Source of the DNA: JAJFTV01 sp964426355
GTDB lineage: Bacteria; Chloroflexota; Anaerolineae; Anaerolineales; Anaerolineaceae
Assembly (NCBI GenBank): GCA_964426355.1
Contig: CAYRRA010000023.1
Location: 1 to 33,417, forward strand
Direction: 5' to 3'
Length of the DNA stretch: 33,417 nucleotides
Made by a program: the position numbers and the translations under genes. Shown piece after piece: positions 8,424-16,650 of the stretch. Within the stretch, counting starts at the first letter, position 1. Every line of letters begins with the position of its first letter. The notes beneath the pieces are model-generated. The model saw nothing but the letters and a program-made list of their open reading frames with translations, was not told where the DNA came from and did no database searches.

Positions 8424-8792
8424 TTAAGAATCATGTTCATTGGATTGATCTAATTGGTGGGTAGTAGGGCTATATTGACCTTTTAAAGCATCACTGAGCG
8501 TTTCTCTCCATAACGGAACACCAGAGAAGTGTGCGGTACTGGCTATGGCTTGAGCAGCTACAGGGGCAGTGATCATAAAAAATAGGACGATAGATATGGC
8601 GCGGATAAAAATTGAGAAATTAGAGAAATGGATGGCAAGTCCTACCATCATAAAGAAGACACCCAGTGTGGCTGATTTTGTATTACTGTGCATCCGCATA
8701 AAAAGGTCTGGCAAACGGACAATGCCCAGAGAGGCAATAAGGATGAATATTGCACCAATTAACATCATTGTTTCGCTCAAGACTTTTTCCAC
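8424..8792 (-). CDS. mrpG: Mrp Na+/H+ antiporter subunit G
   Basis: A 122-residue small membrane subunit of the multi-subunit Na+/H+ antiporter, last gene of the operon. Three hydrophobic helices fill residues ~8-90. The family pattern is clear: GAIFILIASLGIVRLPDLFMRMH, followed by SNTKSATLGV. The C-terminal ~30 residues are polar. Its start overlaps the mrpF stop by 16 bases, so translation is very likely coupled. The length is normal for PhaG/MnhG/YufB proteins. The complex uses the proton gradient to expel Na+. No T-tailed terminator is seen after the stop; the nearest structure is the hairpin at 8214-8258. Confidence 0.9.
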   Translation of the reverse strand: MEKVLSETMMLIGAIFILIASLGIVRLPDLFMRMHSNTKSATLGVFFMMVGLAIHFSNFSIFIRAISIVLFFMITAPVAAQAIASTAHFSGVPLWRETLSDALKGQYSPTTHQLDQSNEHDS

Positions 8793-9046
8793 GGTAATTT
8801 TCCTTTGTTAACATGGTATGCGAATGCAATAGTACCTAAGAAGGCAATCAACGCCAAAGCCAACGCCACATCGAGGTATATGGACTGATTGGACTTAACT
8901 GCATGAGAGGCAATCATTCCTACTGCCTGTATTGCCATCAAGTCCAGAGCTACAACTCGATCAAGGAGGGATGGTCCTCGAAGTAACCTGATCATAGAAA
9001 AAAACATTCCGAGTATGAGGGTTCCAAAAATAATATTAATCATCAT
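8777..9046 (-). CDS. mrpF: Mrp Na+/H+ antiporter subunit F
   Basis: An 89-residue subunit with three predicted membrane helices. The recognisable family core is RLLRGPSLLDRVVALDLM; the conserved Arg-Gly-Pro and the Asp residues are present. It is followed by LALALIAFLGTIAFAYH. It lies 14 bp after mrpE and overlaps mrpG by 16 bases. Homologues of MrpF occur in the membrane arms of several respiratory and hydrogenase complexes, but the full A-to-G gene set here places it in an Mrp antiporter. Confidence 0.9.
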   Translation of the reverse strand: MMINIIFGTLILGMFFSMIRLLRGPSLLDRVVALDLMAIQAVGMIASHAVKSNQSIYLDVALALALIAFLGTIAFAYHVNKGKLPWKKS

Positions 9047-9060
9047 AAAAAGCCCTTTTA

Positions 9061-9534
9061 CTAACGCAATAGATCTAACAGTCGCTTTTCCAATCGCCTC
9101 AGTCCGTTCACGGCTAATTCCTCATCCTTGGCATAGACAGCATGAATGTACAGAATGGATCGGTCCGCAGACACATCCAGACTCAAGCTACCGGGCGTTA
9201 GTGTAATGAGATTGGATAGTAGAGCAATCTCCGTTTCTGTTCTCGCTTCCATTTGATATGCAAGTACTCGCGGGCGCATATATAGTCTTGGAGTAAGAAC
9301 GTCTATCGCCACCCTGATACTTGCCACCAACAACTCCCAGATAAAGAAGAGGACGAAACCGATGGCTTTTGGGAATTTCTCAAAGTACTTGGATTGTGGC
9401 AAAGCTCGGCGGGATAGAAATAGAACAATGTAACCTAATGCAAATCCGACCAAAAGATTTGGAAGTGTAAAGCTTCCCAGAAAGGCTGCCCATGCCAAAG
9501 TCAGTAATAGATTGACGATGATATAAAAACTCAT
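9061..9534 (-). CDS. mrpE: Mrp Na+/H+ antiporter subunit E
   Basis: A 157-residue subunit matching PhaE/MnhE. Two hydrophobic segments occupy residues ~3-45 and a third helix lies at about 60-80 (GFVLFFIWELLVASIRVA). The conserved cytoplasmic half follows, with LSNLITLTPGSLSLDVSADR and then IHAVYA near residue 130. Its ATG overlaps the mrpD stop by 4 bases (ATGA). MrpE is needed for stable assembly of the complex in characterised species. The length is typical and nothing is missing. Confidence 0.92.
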   Translation of the reverse strand: MSFYIIVNLLLTLAWAAFLGSFTLPNLLVGFALGYIVLFLSRRALPQSKYFEKFPKAIGFVLFFIWELLVASIRVAIDVLTPRLYMRPRVLAYQMEARTETEIALLSNLITLTPGSLSLDVSADRSILYIHAVYAKDEELAVNGLRRLEKRLLDLLR

Positions 9535-11030
9535 CGAACTCCTCCAAGCACCGCATTTATGTAACTTGCGGGCTCTACCAGTTGAACTCCTGCCTGCATA
9601 GCCACATCAAAAACAGGTTCAATTGCAAACCCAACGGACAATGTGAGAAGGGCGAGAAAACCAACAGGCAAAATCATTGATTTACAAAGCTTGACCTGTG
9701 AAGTGTTATTTTCTTCTGGGGTTGTTTTCCAAAAGGCTTCATTCCAGATCTTGATCATTGAGAATAAGGTGAAAAGACTGACCAGCAATGATACTGCGAC
9801 AACCAGATACTGCGACTCAATCAGACCAGCTTTGATAAGGTTGAATTTCGCAAAAAAACCTGATAATGGTGGAATTCCTGCCAACGACATGGCAGGAACC
9901 AGAAAGAGGATGGACAAAACAGGTTGGCTCCGGTACAATCCTCCGAGTTTTTTGAGTACCGCGGTTTTACCCAACTGTTCCACAATACCGCTAACCAGGA
10001 AAAGATTGGTTTTAACCAGGATGTGATGAAAAATATAGAAAACCGAACCCGCCAACGCAAGCGGGGTAAAAAGACCCAATCCCATGAGCATATAACCTAT
10101 CTGACTGACAATGTGAAAAGAAAGGATTCGTCTAAAGTCATTTTGTGACATGGCACCCAGCACACCAATTAGCATGGTCAGGCTTGCTAGAATCAAGATT
10201 ATTGTATGAGTAAAAGTGGTATCCTGGAGAAAGATCAGTGTAAACACCCTGATTAGCGCGTAAACGCCAACTTTTGTTAGTAAACCGGAGAAAATAGCAG
10301 CAACGGCTGCCGGCGGAGTATGATAAGATGCTGGAAGCCAGAAAAAGAGTGGGAATATGGCTGCTTTAATGCCAAATACTGCGAGGAACAAAATAGAAAG
10401 GGTGGATATAAGCGCTCGCGATGCCCCGGATTCAACCTGAGAAAATTTTACCGCTAAATCAGCCATATTTACCGTTCCGGCAATGCCATACAAGATTCCC
10501 AGAGCAGCTAAGAATAGAGCTGAAGAGAATAAGTTGATGGTGACATATTTTATGGCACCAGCCATTTGAGCACGTTCACCGCCTAAAGCCATTAAAACGA
10601 AAGAGGAGATGAGCATCACTTCAAACCAAACATACAGGTTAAAAAGGTCACCGGTGAGAAATGCACCATTTACACCCATCATCAGGAAATGAAAAAGAGA
10701 GAAATAGCCGAATTTATGTCTCCCCTCGTTTATCATGGATAAAGAATACCACCCCACTGCCAGACCCACTATACCGGTAAGCAGTTGCATCGTGGCACTA
10801 AAAATATCCGATACGAGAGTGATTCCGTAAGGCGCTTGCCAGGATCCGATTTCAAGCACAAGATAACCGTTCTTCAGCGTGCTCATGAATAATGCAATGC
10901 TGACGGTCAACAGGAAAATCGTACCAATGACTCCTAATATTTTCTGTACTCTGATGGATCGATAAGCCAACAAGCTTAAGACCCCAAAGAGCATTGGGAT
11001 TAGAATAGGCATCACAAGCAGGTTGTTCAT
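9531..11030 (-). CDS. mrpD: Mrp Na+/H+ antiporter subunit D (proton-translocating, NuoN/NuoM-like)
   Basis: A 499-residue polytopic protein with about 14 membrane helices, related to the antiporter-like subunits of respiratory complex I. The key acidic residue of helix 5 is Glu137 in NLYVWFEVML, the same position as the essential glutamate described for MrpD of alkaliphilic Bacillus. A K-A-A-I-F-P-L-F-F-W-L-P segment with the conserved lysine of helix 7 follows near residue 225. A QIGYMLMGLG segment marks the discontinuous-helix region. It overlaps mrpC by 4 bases upstream and mrpE by 4 bases downstream. Taken with mrpA, both proton-channel subunits look intact. Confidence 0.93.
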   Translation of the reverse strand: MNNLLVMPILIPMLFGVLSLLAYRSIRVQKILGVIGTIFLLTVSIALFMSTLKNGYLVLEIGSWQAPYGITLVSDIFSATMQLLTGIVGLAVGWYSLSMINEGRHKFGYFSLFHFLMMGVNGAFLTGDLFNLYVWFEVMLISSFVLMALGGERAQMAGAIKYVTINLFSSALFLAALGILYGIAGTVNMADLAVKFSQVESGASRALISTLSILFLAVFGIKAAIFPLFFWLPASYHTPPAAVAAIFSGLLTKVGVYALIRVFTLIFLQDTTFTHTIILILASLTMLIGVLGAMSQNDFRRILSFHIVSQIGYMLMGLGLFTPLALAGSVFYIFHHILVKTNLFLVSGIVEQLGKTAVLKKLGGLYRSQPVLSILFLVPAMSLAGIPPLSGFFAKFNLIKAGLIESQYLVVAVSLLVSLFTLFSMIKIWNEAFWKTTPEENNTSQVKLCKSMILPVGFLALLTLSVGFAIEPVFDVAMQAGVQLVEPASYINAVLGGVR

Positions 11031-11392
11031 GCGCTTTCCTCACCACCAGGCGCTGCACTACGCATCATATCAAGATCATCTGTTTTCACACTTTTATATG
11101 CCCTGTATGCTATAGCAAGCGCGAAAGCAGTAACCCCAAAGCTGATGACGATCGCAGTGAGCACGAAGGCTTGCGGTAAAGGATCTGCATAGGGTGGATT
11201 CAATACCGTTTCACCGGGCAAAATTACAGGAGAATTTCCACGGGTAAGCCCTGCGCTTGTGAAAATTAGCATATTAGTCGCCTGACTTAGCAGCACGATT
11301 CCGATCAATATCTTTACAAGGTTACGACGCAGGATCATGTAAACCGCTGCAGCATATAGACCACCGATCATTATTGCAAGGATGATTTCCAT
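11027..11392 (-). CDS. mrpC: Mrp Na+/H+ antiporter subunit C (NuoK-like)
   Basis: A 121-residue protein with three membrane helices, homologous to NuoK of complex I. The family segment VKILIGIVLLSQATNMLIF is present near residue 30, followed by a loop with PVILPGETV and DPLPQAFVLTAIVI, the last being a very conserved MrpC/NuoK-type signature. Two bases separate it from the mrpB stop, and its own stop overlaps the mrpD start by 4 bases. The C-terminal ~25 residues are polar and variable, as usual. Confidence 0.93.
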   Translation of the reverse strand: MEIILAIMIGGLYAAAVYMILRRNLVKILIGIVLLSQATNMLIFTSAGLTRGNSPVILPGETVLNPPYADPLPQAFVLTAIVISFGVTAFALAIAYRAYKSVKTDDLDMMRSAAPGGEESA

Positions 11393-11394
11393 GA

Positions 11395-11811
11395 TCAGAT
11401 CTCCTCTTCAAAAACAAAAATGAATGTTAATGTAACACCACAGACAGCCAGGAATACTCCCAGATCAAAAAAGAAGGGAGTTCCGATATCATAAGTGATG
11501 TCTCCAGGAAGTGGTATTTTGAACCATAATCCGGTTAAGAAGGGCTCTCCAGCCAATACCGGAGCTAATCCACTCACAAGTGCCAGCAGCAATCCTGATC
11601 CTATCAATATTCGGGGATCAACTGCAAGGACTTGCCTGGCACGGGTTGCGCCAAAAGCGATTGTATAAAGCGATAAACTGGCTGCAGCAATCAGTCCGGC
11701 AGCAAATCCACCGCCGGGTTCATTATGTCCCCGTAAAAAGGTGTAAATGGCGAATAACAATAATAATGGTAGAAGGTATTTGATTGTAACTCGGAGAATA
11801 AATGTATTCAT
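11395..11811 (-). CDS. mrpB: Mrp Na+/H+ antiporter subunit B
   Basis: A 138-residue subunit with four hydrophobic helices. The signature YTFLRGHNEPGGGFAAGLI near residue 25 is characteristic of MnhB/MrpB. A second conserved stretch near the C-terminus reads TPFFFDLGVFLAV. The mrpA stop and mrpB start overlap by 4 bases (ATGA), so translation of the two large subunits is probably coupled. In many species the related domain is fused to the C-terminus of MrpA; here it is free-standing, the usual group-1 arrangement. Confidence 0.93.
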   Translation of the reverse strand: MNTFILRVTIKYLLPLLLLFAIYTFLRGHNEPGGGFAAGLIAAASLSLYTIAFGATRARQVLAVDPRILIGSGLLLALVSGLAPVLAGEPFLTGLWFKIPLPGDITYDIGTPFFFDLGVFLAVCGVTLTFIFVFEEEI

Positions 11812-14114
11812 TTGACCTCCTTCTGGGATCCTTTTTTAACACGCAAACGCAGCAGAGCAAATACACCTACCGCCGCAATACCCAAAACAGTAATCTCGCC
11901 CAGGGTATCAATTCCACGGAAATCAACCAGTATTACATTAACCACGTTTCGCCCATGTCCCAGGAGATAGGCGCTTTCGGAATAAAACTTGGATATAGGA
12001 GGAAAAACCTGTGCGCCAATGGACGAGAGCACCAGAATAGTCATCAAACCACCCACAAACAGGGAGATGAATATATCCCTTACCCTGGCGCGATTGGAAC
12101 TTAACTTTGAGAAGAGAGGTAAGCGATAAAACGCAACGACAAACAGGATCACTGTGAGTGATTCGATCAAGAATTGCGTCATCGCAAGGTCTGGCGCTCC
12201 ATAAAGTAAATAGAGCAATGCAATACCGAACCCAATGGCACCCATCGAAGCTACTGCCGAGAGACGAGATTTTGAGATGGTCACGTTCAAAGCAGCAACG
12301 AGAATAATCAAAACAAGCCCAATCTCATGGAATTGGGGAACAAGTATTTGCTCAGGCAGATGCCAACCACCTTTCAGCAGAAGCGTCAGGCAAATCCCTC
12401 CAATGGTAGTAATCATGATGATTGAAAGGTAAATTCTCAAATAACCACTTTGCAGGATGGATGTAATTCGTGTGGCAAATTTCTGAACACTATTCCAGGT
12501 AAATTGGTAAGCCTTCTCAGGTCCTGGTAGTTTTGCAAATTTTTGTAGGAATTTTTGTATAGGTGGAAGTATCAAATAGATACCAATACCAGTGAATAGA
12601 GTCAATAAACTAAGTATGAATGGCGGGTTGATGCCATGCCATAGTGCATATTTTAGCTCAACAATTTGACCCGCAACCACGTTCACTGCTCCACCCAATA
12701 ATTTTCCGCTTCCACCGGTAAATATACCGGTGAGAAAACTAAATAACGCCAACGAGAGCGGTCCGATAATCATTGTGAGTGGTGCTTCATATGAATGTTG
12801 AATTTGTCGATCGTGCGTTGTTTTGTTTTTCCGCCAGAAGGGAGTTATTACCACAAGGGAGGCGACAATAACATTTACAAGCCCTGAAAAAACTACTACC
12901 ACGCTAACCCATGTATCAGCCTGAAGCGAACGTTCATACAACACTTCTTTTGCGATGAAACCAAATAGTGGCAGTACCCCAGCCATTGAAAGCCCAGCCA
13001 GTGTGGCTGATAAGGTGGTTAAGGGCATGGCATGTCTCAGACCACCCAAGATTTGAATGTCTCGCGTACCTGTCTCATGGTCAACTGCCCCGGCAATCAT
13101 AAAGAGTGCACCTTTATATAATGCGTGGGCAAAAATGAAGGCAATGGCAGCCTTGATTGCCAGATTGTCACCCATTCCCAGCAGCAGGGTCATCGTCCCG
13201 AGGGCTGAGACGGTAGAATAAGCCAACAAGCGTTTAAGATCGGTTTGTGAGATCGCGAGATAAGCACCAACCGCTGTTGTGATTGCGCCAATTACCATCA
13301 CAATGGTCTGCCACTCTGGTGTCCCTCCTAGAACCGGAAGAAGGCGTGCCATCAGATAAATTCCAGCCTTTACCATTGTCGCTGAATGCAGGTAGGCACT
13401 GACAGGCGTGGGTGCTTCCATGGCATTGGGTAGCCAGAAATGAAATGGGAATTGAGCTGATTTGGTGAACGCTCCTATCAGGATGAGCAATAATGCTGGA
13501 ATGTAAAGGGAGCTTTCTCTTATCAGGTTATCCATAGAGATTATGCTGGAAATCTCATAAGTTGCGCAGGCTTCTCCCAACATCACAAACCCAGCCAGCA
13601 TTGCAAGACCTCCAAGACCAGTTACCAGCAAAGCTTGCAAGGCAGCATCACGAGAGCGAGGTTCATCATGTTTGAAACCAATGAGGAAGAAAGAACTTAG
13701 ACTTGTTAACTCCCAGAAAACAAATAACAGTATCAAATTATCAGCTAGAACTAAACCGATCATTGCCGTCATAAAAACAAAAAGCCAGAAGTAAAAGCGA
13801 CCCAGGTCTTGATTTCCTTTTAAATAGCCACTCGCATATATGGTAATGAAGCAACCAATTCCGCTGATCAATACGGCAAATAGCAAACCCAACCCATCAA
13901 GATTGAATGAAAGACGTAATCCAATTAGAGTGCTCCAAGGCAGGCTTATCTTAAGTGGGTCTTCAGTCTGAGTAATGAGAAGAGTAATAAAAAACCATAC
14001 TTGAAAAAAAGGCAAAATGGCTAACATCAGACCTGCACCATTTCGCCACTGTCTGGTTAACCATGGGGCAATAATCGCAAAAACGAACCCGATAAGAATG
14101 ATTATTACAATCAT
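11808..14114 (-). CDS. mrpA: Mrp Na+/H+ antiporter subunit A (NuoL-like with C-terminal MbhD/MbhE-like part)
   Basis: A 768-residue first gene of the operon, the largest subunit. Residues 1 to about 490 form the NuoL-like antiporter module: Glu135 in FVFWELTSLS is the conserved acidic residue of helix 5, and GAFTKSAQFPFHFWLP near residue 220 holds the conserved lysine. Residues ~580-765 are the extra C-terminal region typical of group-1 MrpA, with GAPDLAMTQFLIE and a final DTLGEITVLGIAAVGVFALL segment. The start ATG at 14114 is preceded on the minus strand by an AAAGGGA site about 10 bases away. The adjacent non-coding stretch on that side (14115-14732) must hold the operon promoter, but I cannot place it with confidence. 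Confidence 0.94.
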   Translation of the reverse strand: MIVIIILIGFVFAIIAPWLTRQWRNGAGLMLAILPFFQVWFFITLLITQTEDPLKISLPWSTLIGLRLSFNLDGLGLLFAVLISGIGCFITIYASGYLKGNQDLGRFYFWLFVFMTAMIGLVLADNLILLFVFWELTSLSSFFLIGFKHDEPRSRDAALQALLVTGLGGLAMLAGFVMLGEACATYEISSIISMDNLIRESSLYIPALLLILIGAFTKSAQFPFHFWLPNAMEAPTPVSAYLHSATMVKAGIYLMARLLPVLGGTPEWQTIVMVIGAITTAVGAYLAISQTDLKRLLAYSTVSALGTMTLLLGMGDNLAIKAAIAFIFAHALYKGALFMIAGAVDHETGTRDIQILGGLRHAMPLTTLSATLAGLSMAGVLPLFGFIAKEVLYERSLQADTWVSVVVVFSGLVNVIVASLVVITPFWRKNKTTHDRQIQHSYEAPLTMIIGPLSLALFSFLTGIFTGGSGKLLGGAVNVVAGQIVELKYALWHGINPPFILSLLTLFTGIGIYLILPPIQKFLQKFAKLPGPEKAYQFTWNSVQKFATRITSILQSGYLRIYLSIIMITTIGGICLTLLLKGGWHLPEQILVPQFHEIGLVLIILVAALNVTISKSRLSAVASMGAIGFGIALLYLLYGAPDLAMTQFLIESLTVILFVVAFYRLPLFSKLSSNRARVRDIFISLFVGGLMTILVLSSIGAQVFPPISKFYSESAYLLGHGRNVVNVILVDFRGIDTLGEITVLGIAAVGVFALLRLRVKKGSQKEVK

Positions 14115-14732
14115 CTATAGACTTCCCTTTCTTCAAGAAATGAATTTCGTAATCCTTTTGTAGATAATGTATATCTTGGATAAGAAAATGATAGTTGATG
14201 AGTTACTCAATCTGCTTGGCGGCAGAACGGATACGAGGTTTCATCGATGTTGTATGAATAATGTGAAAAATCTATAAGTTACTGTTAACAGAATGAAACG
14301 CTGCCTATCAGTGAACGTTGAAAAACAATATCATAACGTTCTAATTTATTATTATAAAATACTTTTTCGGATTCGATACAGGGAGTTCATTGAAACATGG
14401 ACCTTTTCTATCCAAGGGAATGAATATCGCAGTCCTCTGGATATTCCCGGGACTAATCAGACCATCTTCAAAAAACTACCTCAACTGGCTCACCCACAGC
14501 TCTGCTTACGCGCCATCTCAAGCAGTATCTGCTGCTCTTCATTGTTAGGTGCGCTCTTATGGGAAACCCAGGTTCTATGATAGTCAAAACCCCATCTGGC
14601 AGCCAAAAAGAAAACCACCTGACTACCAGACCAAACAAAGAAGACACCCGGCTTTTATGATAGAATTTTGAAATAATCAAGCCTGAAACAGGGTAAAACA
14701 GGGTAACTTTGAACAGGAAAATCAACGAGACG
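14115..14732. other. Intergenic region between divergent Mrp operon and glycosyltransferase gene
   Basis: About 620 bases with no convincing complete gene. It must contain the promoters of both divergent units; AT-rich stretches such as TATACATTAT (minus strand, ~14160-14175) are possible -10 elements but have no good -35. A hairpin with a bulge lies at about 14419-14450. A plus-strand ORF at 14293-14580 has a residue composition unlike a real protein. A 55-codon minus-strand open stretch at 14490-14654 looks more protein-like and is listed separately. Confidence 0.6.
14490..14654 (-). pseudogene. Possible decayed gene fragment (55 codons)
   Basis: On the minus strand a stop-free stretch runs from just after a TAA (14655-14657) to a TGA (14490-14492) with no start codon at its head. 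The translation is globular-protein-like: FLAARWGFDYHRTWVSHKS, then a helix NNEEQQILLEMARKQ, then the stop. A stop-free run of this length is expected by chance fairly often, so the claim rests only on the protein-like composition. If real it is the C-terminal tail of a gene whose 5' part has been lost. I do not recognise a family. Confidence 0.2.
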
Positions 14733-15950
14733 ATGAAACTTCTTCTTTTCACCGATATCCCACCCAGCACCAATTTCACCGGCGGAATATACCTGGCAAA
14801 CCTGTTGTCTGCGTTGCCCGTTGAAAACATTTCTTGCTTCAACCTTCTCAACCCCATCTTTTCTCCAGAGATACCGCAAGCCTACACCGGAATGCCGACG
14901 CAGGTCTTCAACAAACCCAGGGAGGACCGCGGGAATAGCCGGATCGGATTTGTCCTTTCACCGCTATACGAATGTTATAACAGCACAATCATCTACCCCA
15001 AAATCCTGGATGCCATTGCTCACTTCGCCGAGAAAATGCAGCCAACCGCCATGCTGGTTTCCCTGCAAGGGCAAAGCATGATCCGTCTCGCAAGACCGGC
15101 TGCTCGCAGGCTGGGCGTCCCGTTGTACAGCATGATCTACGATCCGCCCGGCTGGTGGATGCGCGCCTTCAAAGTCAACCGCTTCACCGCCCGTACCGTG
15201 TTAAATGAATTTGGCGCAGTATTGCGTGAAAGCGTGCAGGTCTTCACTGCCTCCTGGACAATGAGCGAGTATTATGACCATACCTACGGCATCCATTCGA
15301 CGCCCTTATTGCCAAGCCTGGCTCAGGAAATTGCACGCCCACCCGCCGATGATCCGGTCAGCAAAGACGAGTTCAGCCTCTGCATGGCGGGTCAACTGTA
15401 CGCCAAAGAGGAGTGGAAAGCCCTGCTCGGCGCGCTGCATGAGCTAAACTGGACACTGAACGGCAAAAGGGTGAGGATCAAACTGCTTGCCCCATACGTG
15501 GAGCTGCTCGCAGACGGGAAACCTGCCAATATCGAATTTCTTGGCTGGCGCCCACAAGAAGAGACCATTCGAATTTTTGAGCAAACCGACCTGCTCTACT
15601 GCCCCTACTGGCTCAATCCTGAATTTTCCATGGAGTCCCGCCTCAGCTTTCCTTCAAAGCTCAGTGCCTACCTGGCTTCAGGTCGACCGGTTTTCTTTCA
15701 CGGTCCCGAGGATTCTTCACCGGGAAAATTTCTGAAAGAACACGATGCGGCTTTAATGTGCCACACCCACGACACTGCCGAGATCATCCGTCTGCTGCAG
15801 GATATCGACAGCGACACCGCGCGATACGCCCAACTGGCACATAATGGCAGGGCAGCCTTTGACCGCTTTTTTACGTTGGAAAACCTGCGCAGTGTGGTGC
15901 GGTCTTCAATGGGTTGTGATGATAGGATGGTTAATTCTCAACAATCGTGA
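14733..15950 (+). CDS. GT-B fold glycosyltransferase (group 1/GT4-like)
   Basis: A 405-residue predicted cytoplasmic glycosyltransferase. The N-terminus MKLLLFTDIPPS, followed by a glycine-rich TNFTGGIYLANLL, is the start of the first Rossmann half of many GT4-type enzymes. The C-terminal half has IEFLGWRPQEE (donor-domain strand), LLYCPYWLNPEFS, and FPSKLSAYLASGRPVFFHGP at about residues 305-325, the usual nucleotide-sugar-binding region. A frame-open TTG exists at 14709, but the ATG at 14733 begins exactly at the conserved strand and has AGGAAA 12 bases upstream. No other sugar genes lie nearby, so the acceptor cannot be guessed. It ends 76 bp before the next gene on the same strand. Confidence 0.8.
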   Translation: MKLLLFTDIPPSTNFTGGIYLANLLSALPVENISCFNLLNPIFSPEIPQAYTGMPTQVFNKPREDRGNSRIGFVLSPLYECYNSTIIYPKILDAIAHFAEKMQPTAMLVSLQGQSMIRLARPAARRLGVPLYSMIYDPPGWWMRAFKVNRFTARTVLNEFGAVLRESVQVFTASWTMSEYYDHTYGIHSTPLLPSLAQEIARPPADDPVSKDEFSLCMAGQLYAKEEWKALLGALHELNWTLNGKRVRIKLLAPYVELLADGKPANIEFLGWRPQEETIRIFEQTDLLYCPYWLNPEFSMESRLSFPSKLSAYLASGRPVFFHGPEDSSPGKFLKEHDAALMCHTHDTAEIIRLLQDIDSDTARYAQLAHNGRAAFDRFFTLENLRSVVRSSMGCDDRMVNSQQS

Positions 15951-16026
15951 AACCCTACAACGAGGTATTCCTACCCTCCCGATATAATTACCCCGCTTTC
16001 CAAATCCACTCAGCAAAGAGGTCTCC

Positions 16027-16491
16027 ATGCCCCATCGTTTTATCAACAACAGCACCAACATCCTTGTGCAAGCAGCCAGAGAAGGGACACAAAACTCAAA
16101 CCAGCACCTGCTCGATACCGACCAACAAATCCAGGCACTCCTCCAGGTGTTCAACCAGGGTGTAGAAGCGTCATTTTCTGCCGGGGGTGTAGGGGGCTTG
16201 CGCGAGTACACCACTGCAGAGGGCTACAAACGCATGCAGGAAAAGTACGCCCGTTGGACCAACCAGCAGGTAACTGCCTTGAATCTGGTATCCTGCGAAT
16301 TCCTTGCATTTGATCTTGACCCGAAACAGCAAACTGCAAAGGCTTTCACCTTTGAAAAATGGGTTTTTAAGTATGCCGATGGAAAAGAGGTGCCCACAGC
16401 AGGCTCAGTCGATGGCTACATCCTGCAATGCATCGATGGGCAGTGGCGAGTTGATTCAGCCAGGACGTATGCCCTGACACAAGAAGGATAA
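16027..16491 (+). CDS. Hypothetical protein, NTF2/IMS-like fold suspected
   Basis: A 154-residue protein I do not recognise by family. It has no signal peptide or membrane helix, so it is probably cytoplasmic. Residues ~1-60 are polar and Gln/Asn-rich and probably helical. Residues ~65-150 look like an alpha-plus-beta domain: a helix (YKRMQEKYARWTNQQ), strands (VSCEFLAFDLD, AKAFTFEKWVFKYAD, VDGYILQCIDG) and a closing QWRVDSART. The last pattern, a strand ending Gly-x-W-x-V/I-D, is typical of NTF2-like and ARC6-type IMS domains, so such a fold is a reasonable guess. AAGAGG just upstream of ATG 16027 is the ribosome binding site, and a terminator follows the stop (16557-16584), so it may be expressed alone or with the glycosyltransferase. 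Confidence 0.6.
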   Translation: MPHRFINNSTNILVQAAREGTQNSNQHLLDTDQQIQALLQVFNQGVEASFSAGGVGGLREYTTAEGYKRMQEKYARWTNQQVTALNLVSCEFLAFDLDPKQQTAKAFTFEKWVFKYADGKEVPTAGSVDGYILQCIDGQWRVDSARTYALTQEG

Positions 16492-16556
16492 ATCCTTTCC
16501 ACTCAAAAACCCTTTACCATAAAGCCAATTAACCAACCTGGAGTTCCGTTTTAATC

Positions 16557-16584
16557 AATTACCTGCCATCCAGCAGGTAATTTT
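16557..16584 (+). terminator. Intrinsic terminator after the 16027-16491 gene
   Basis: A 10-bp perfect stem (16557-16566 with 16573-16582), six-base loop CATCCA, and a T-rich tail (TTTT at 16581-16584). It lies 65 bases after the stop codon on the plus strand and before the CAP-domain gene. Confidence 0.7.
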
Positions 16585-16650
16585 CAAGTCTGTTAACCCT
16601 GCAAACCGGTATCTCGCTTATAATGTGAAAAACCGCAAGGCGATCAGGTG

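Noticed and set aside
14293..14580. Plus-strand 95-codon frame between the Mrp operon and glycosyltransferase
   Set aside because: No good ribosome binding site, low-complexity C-rich and S-rich end, and no recognisable domain.
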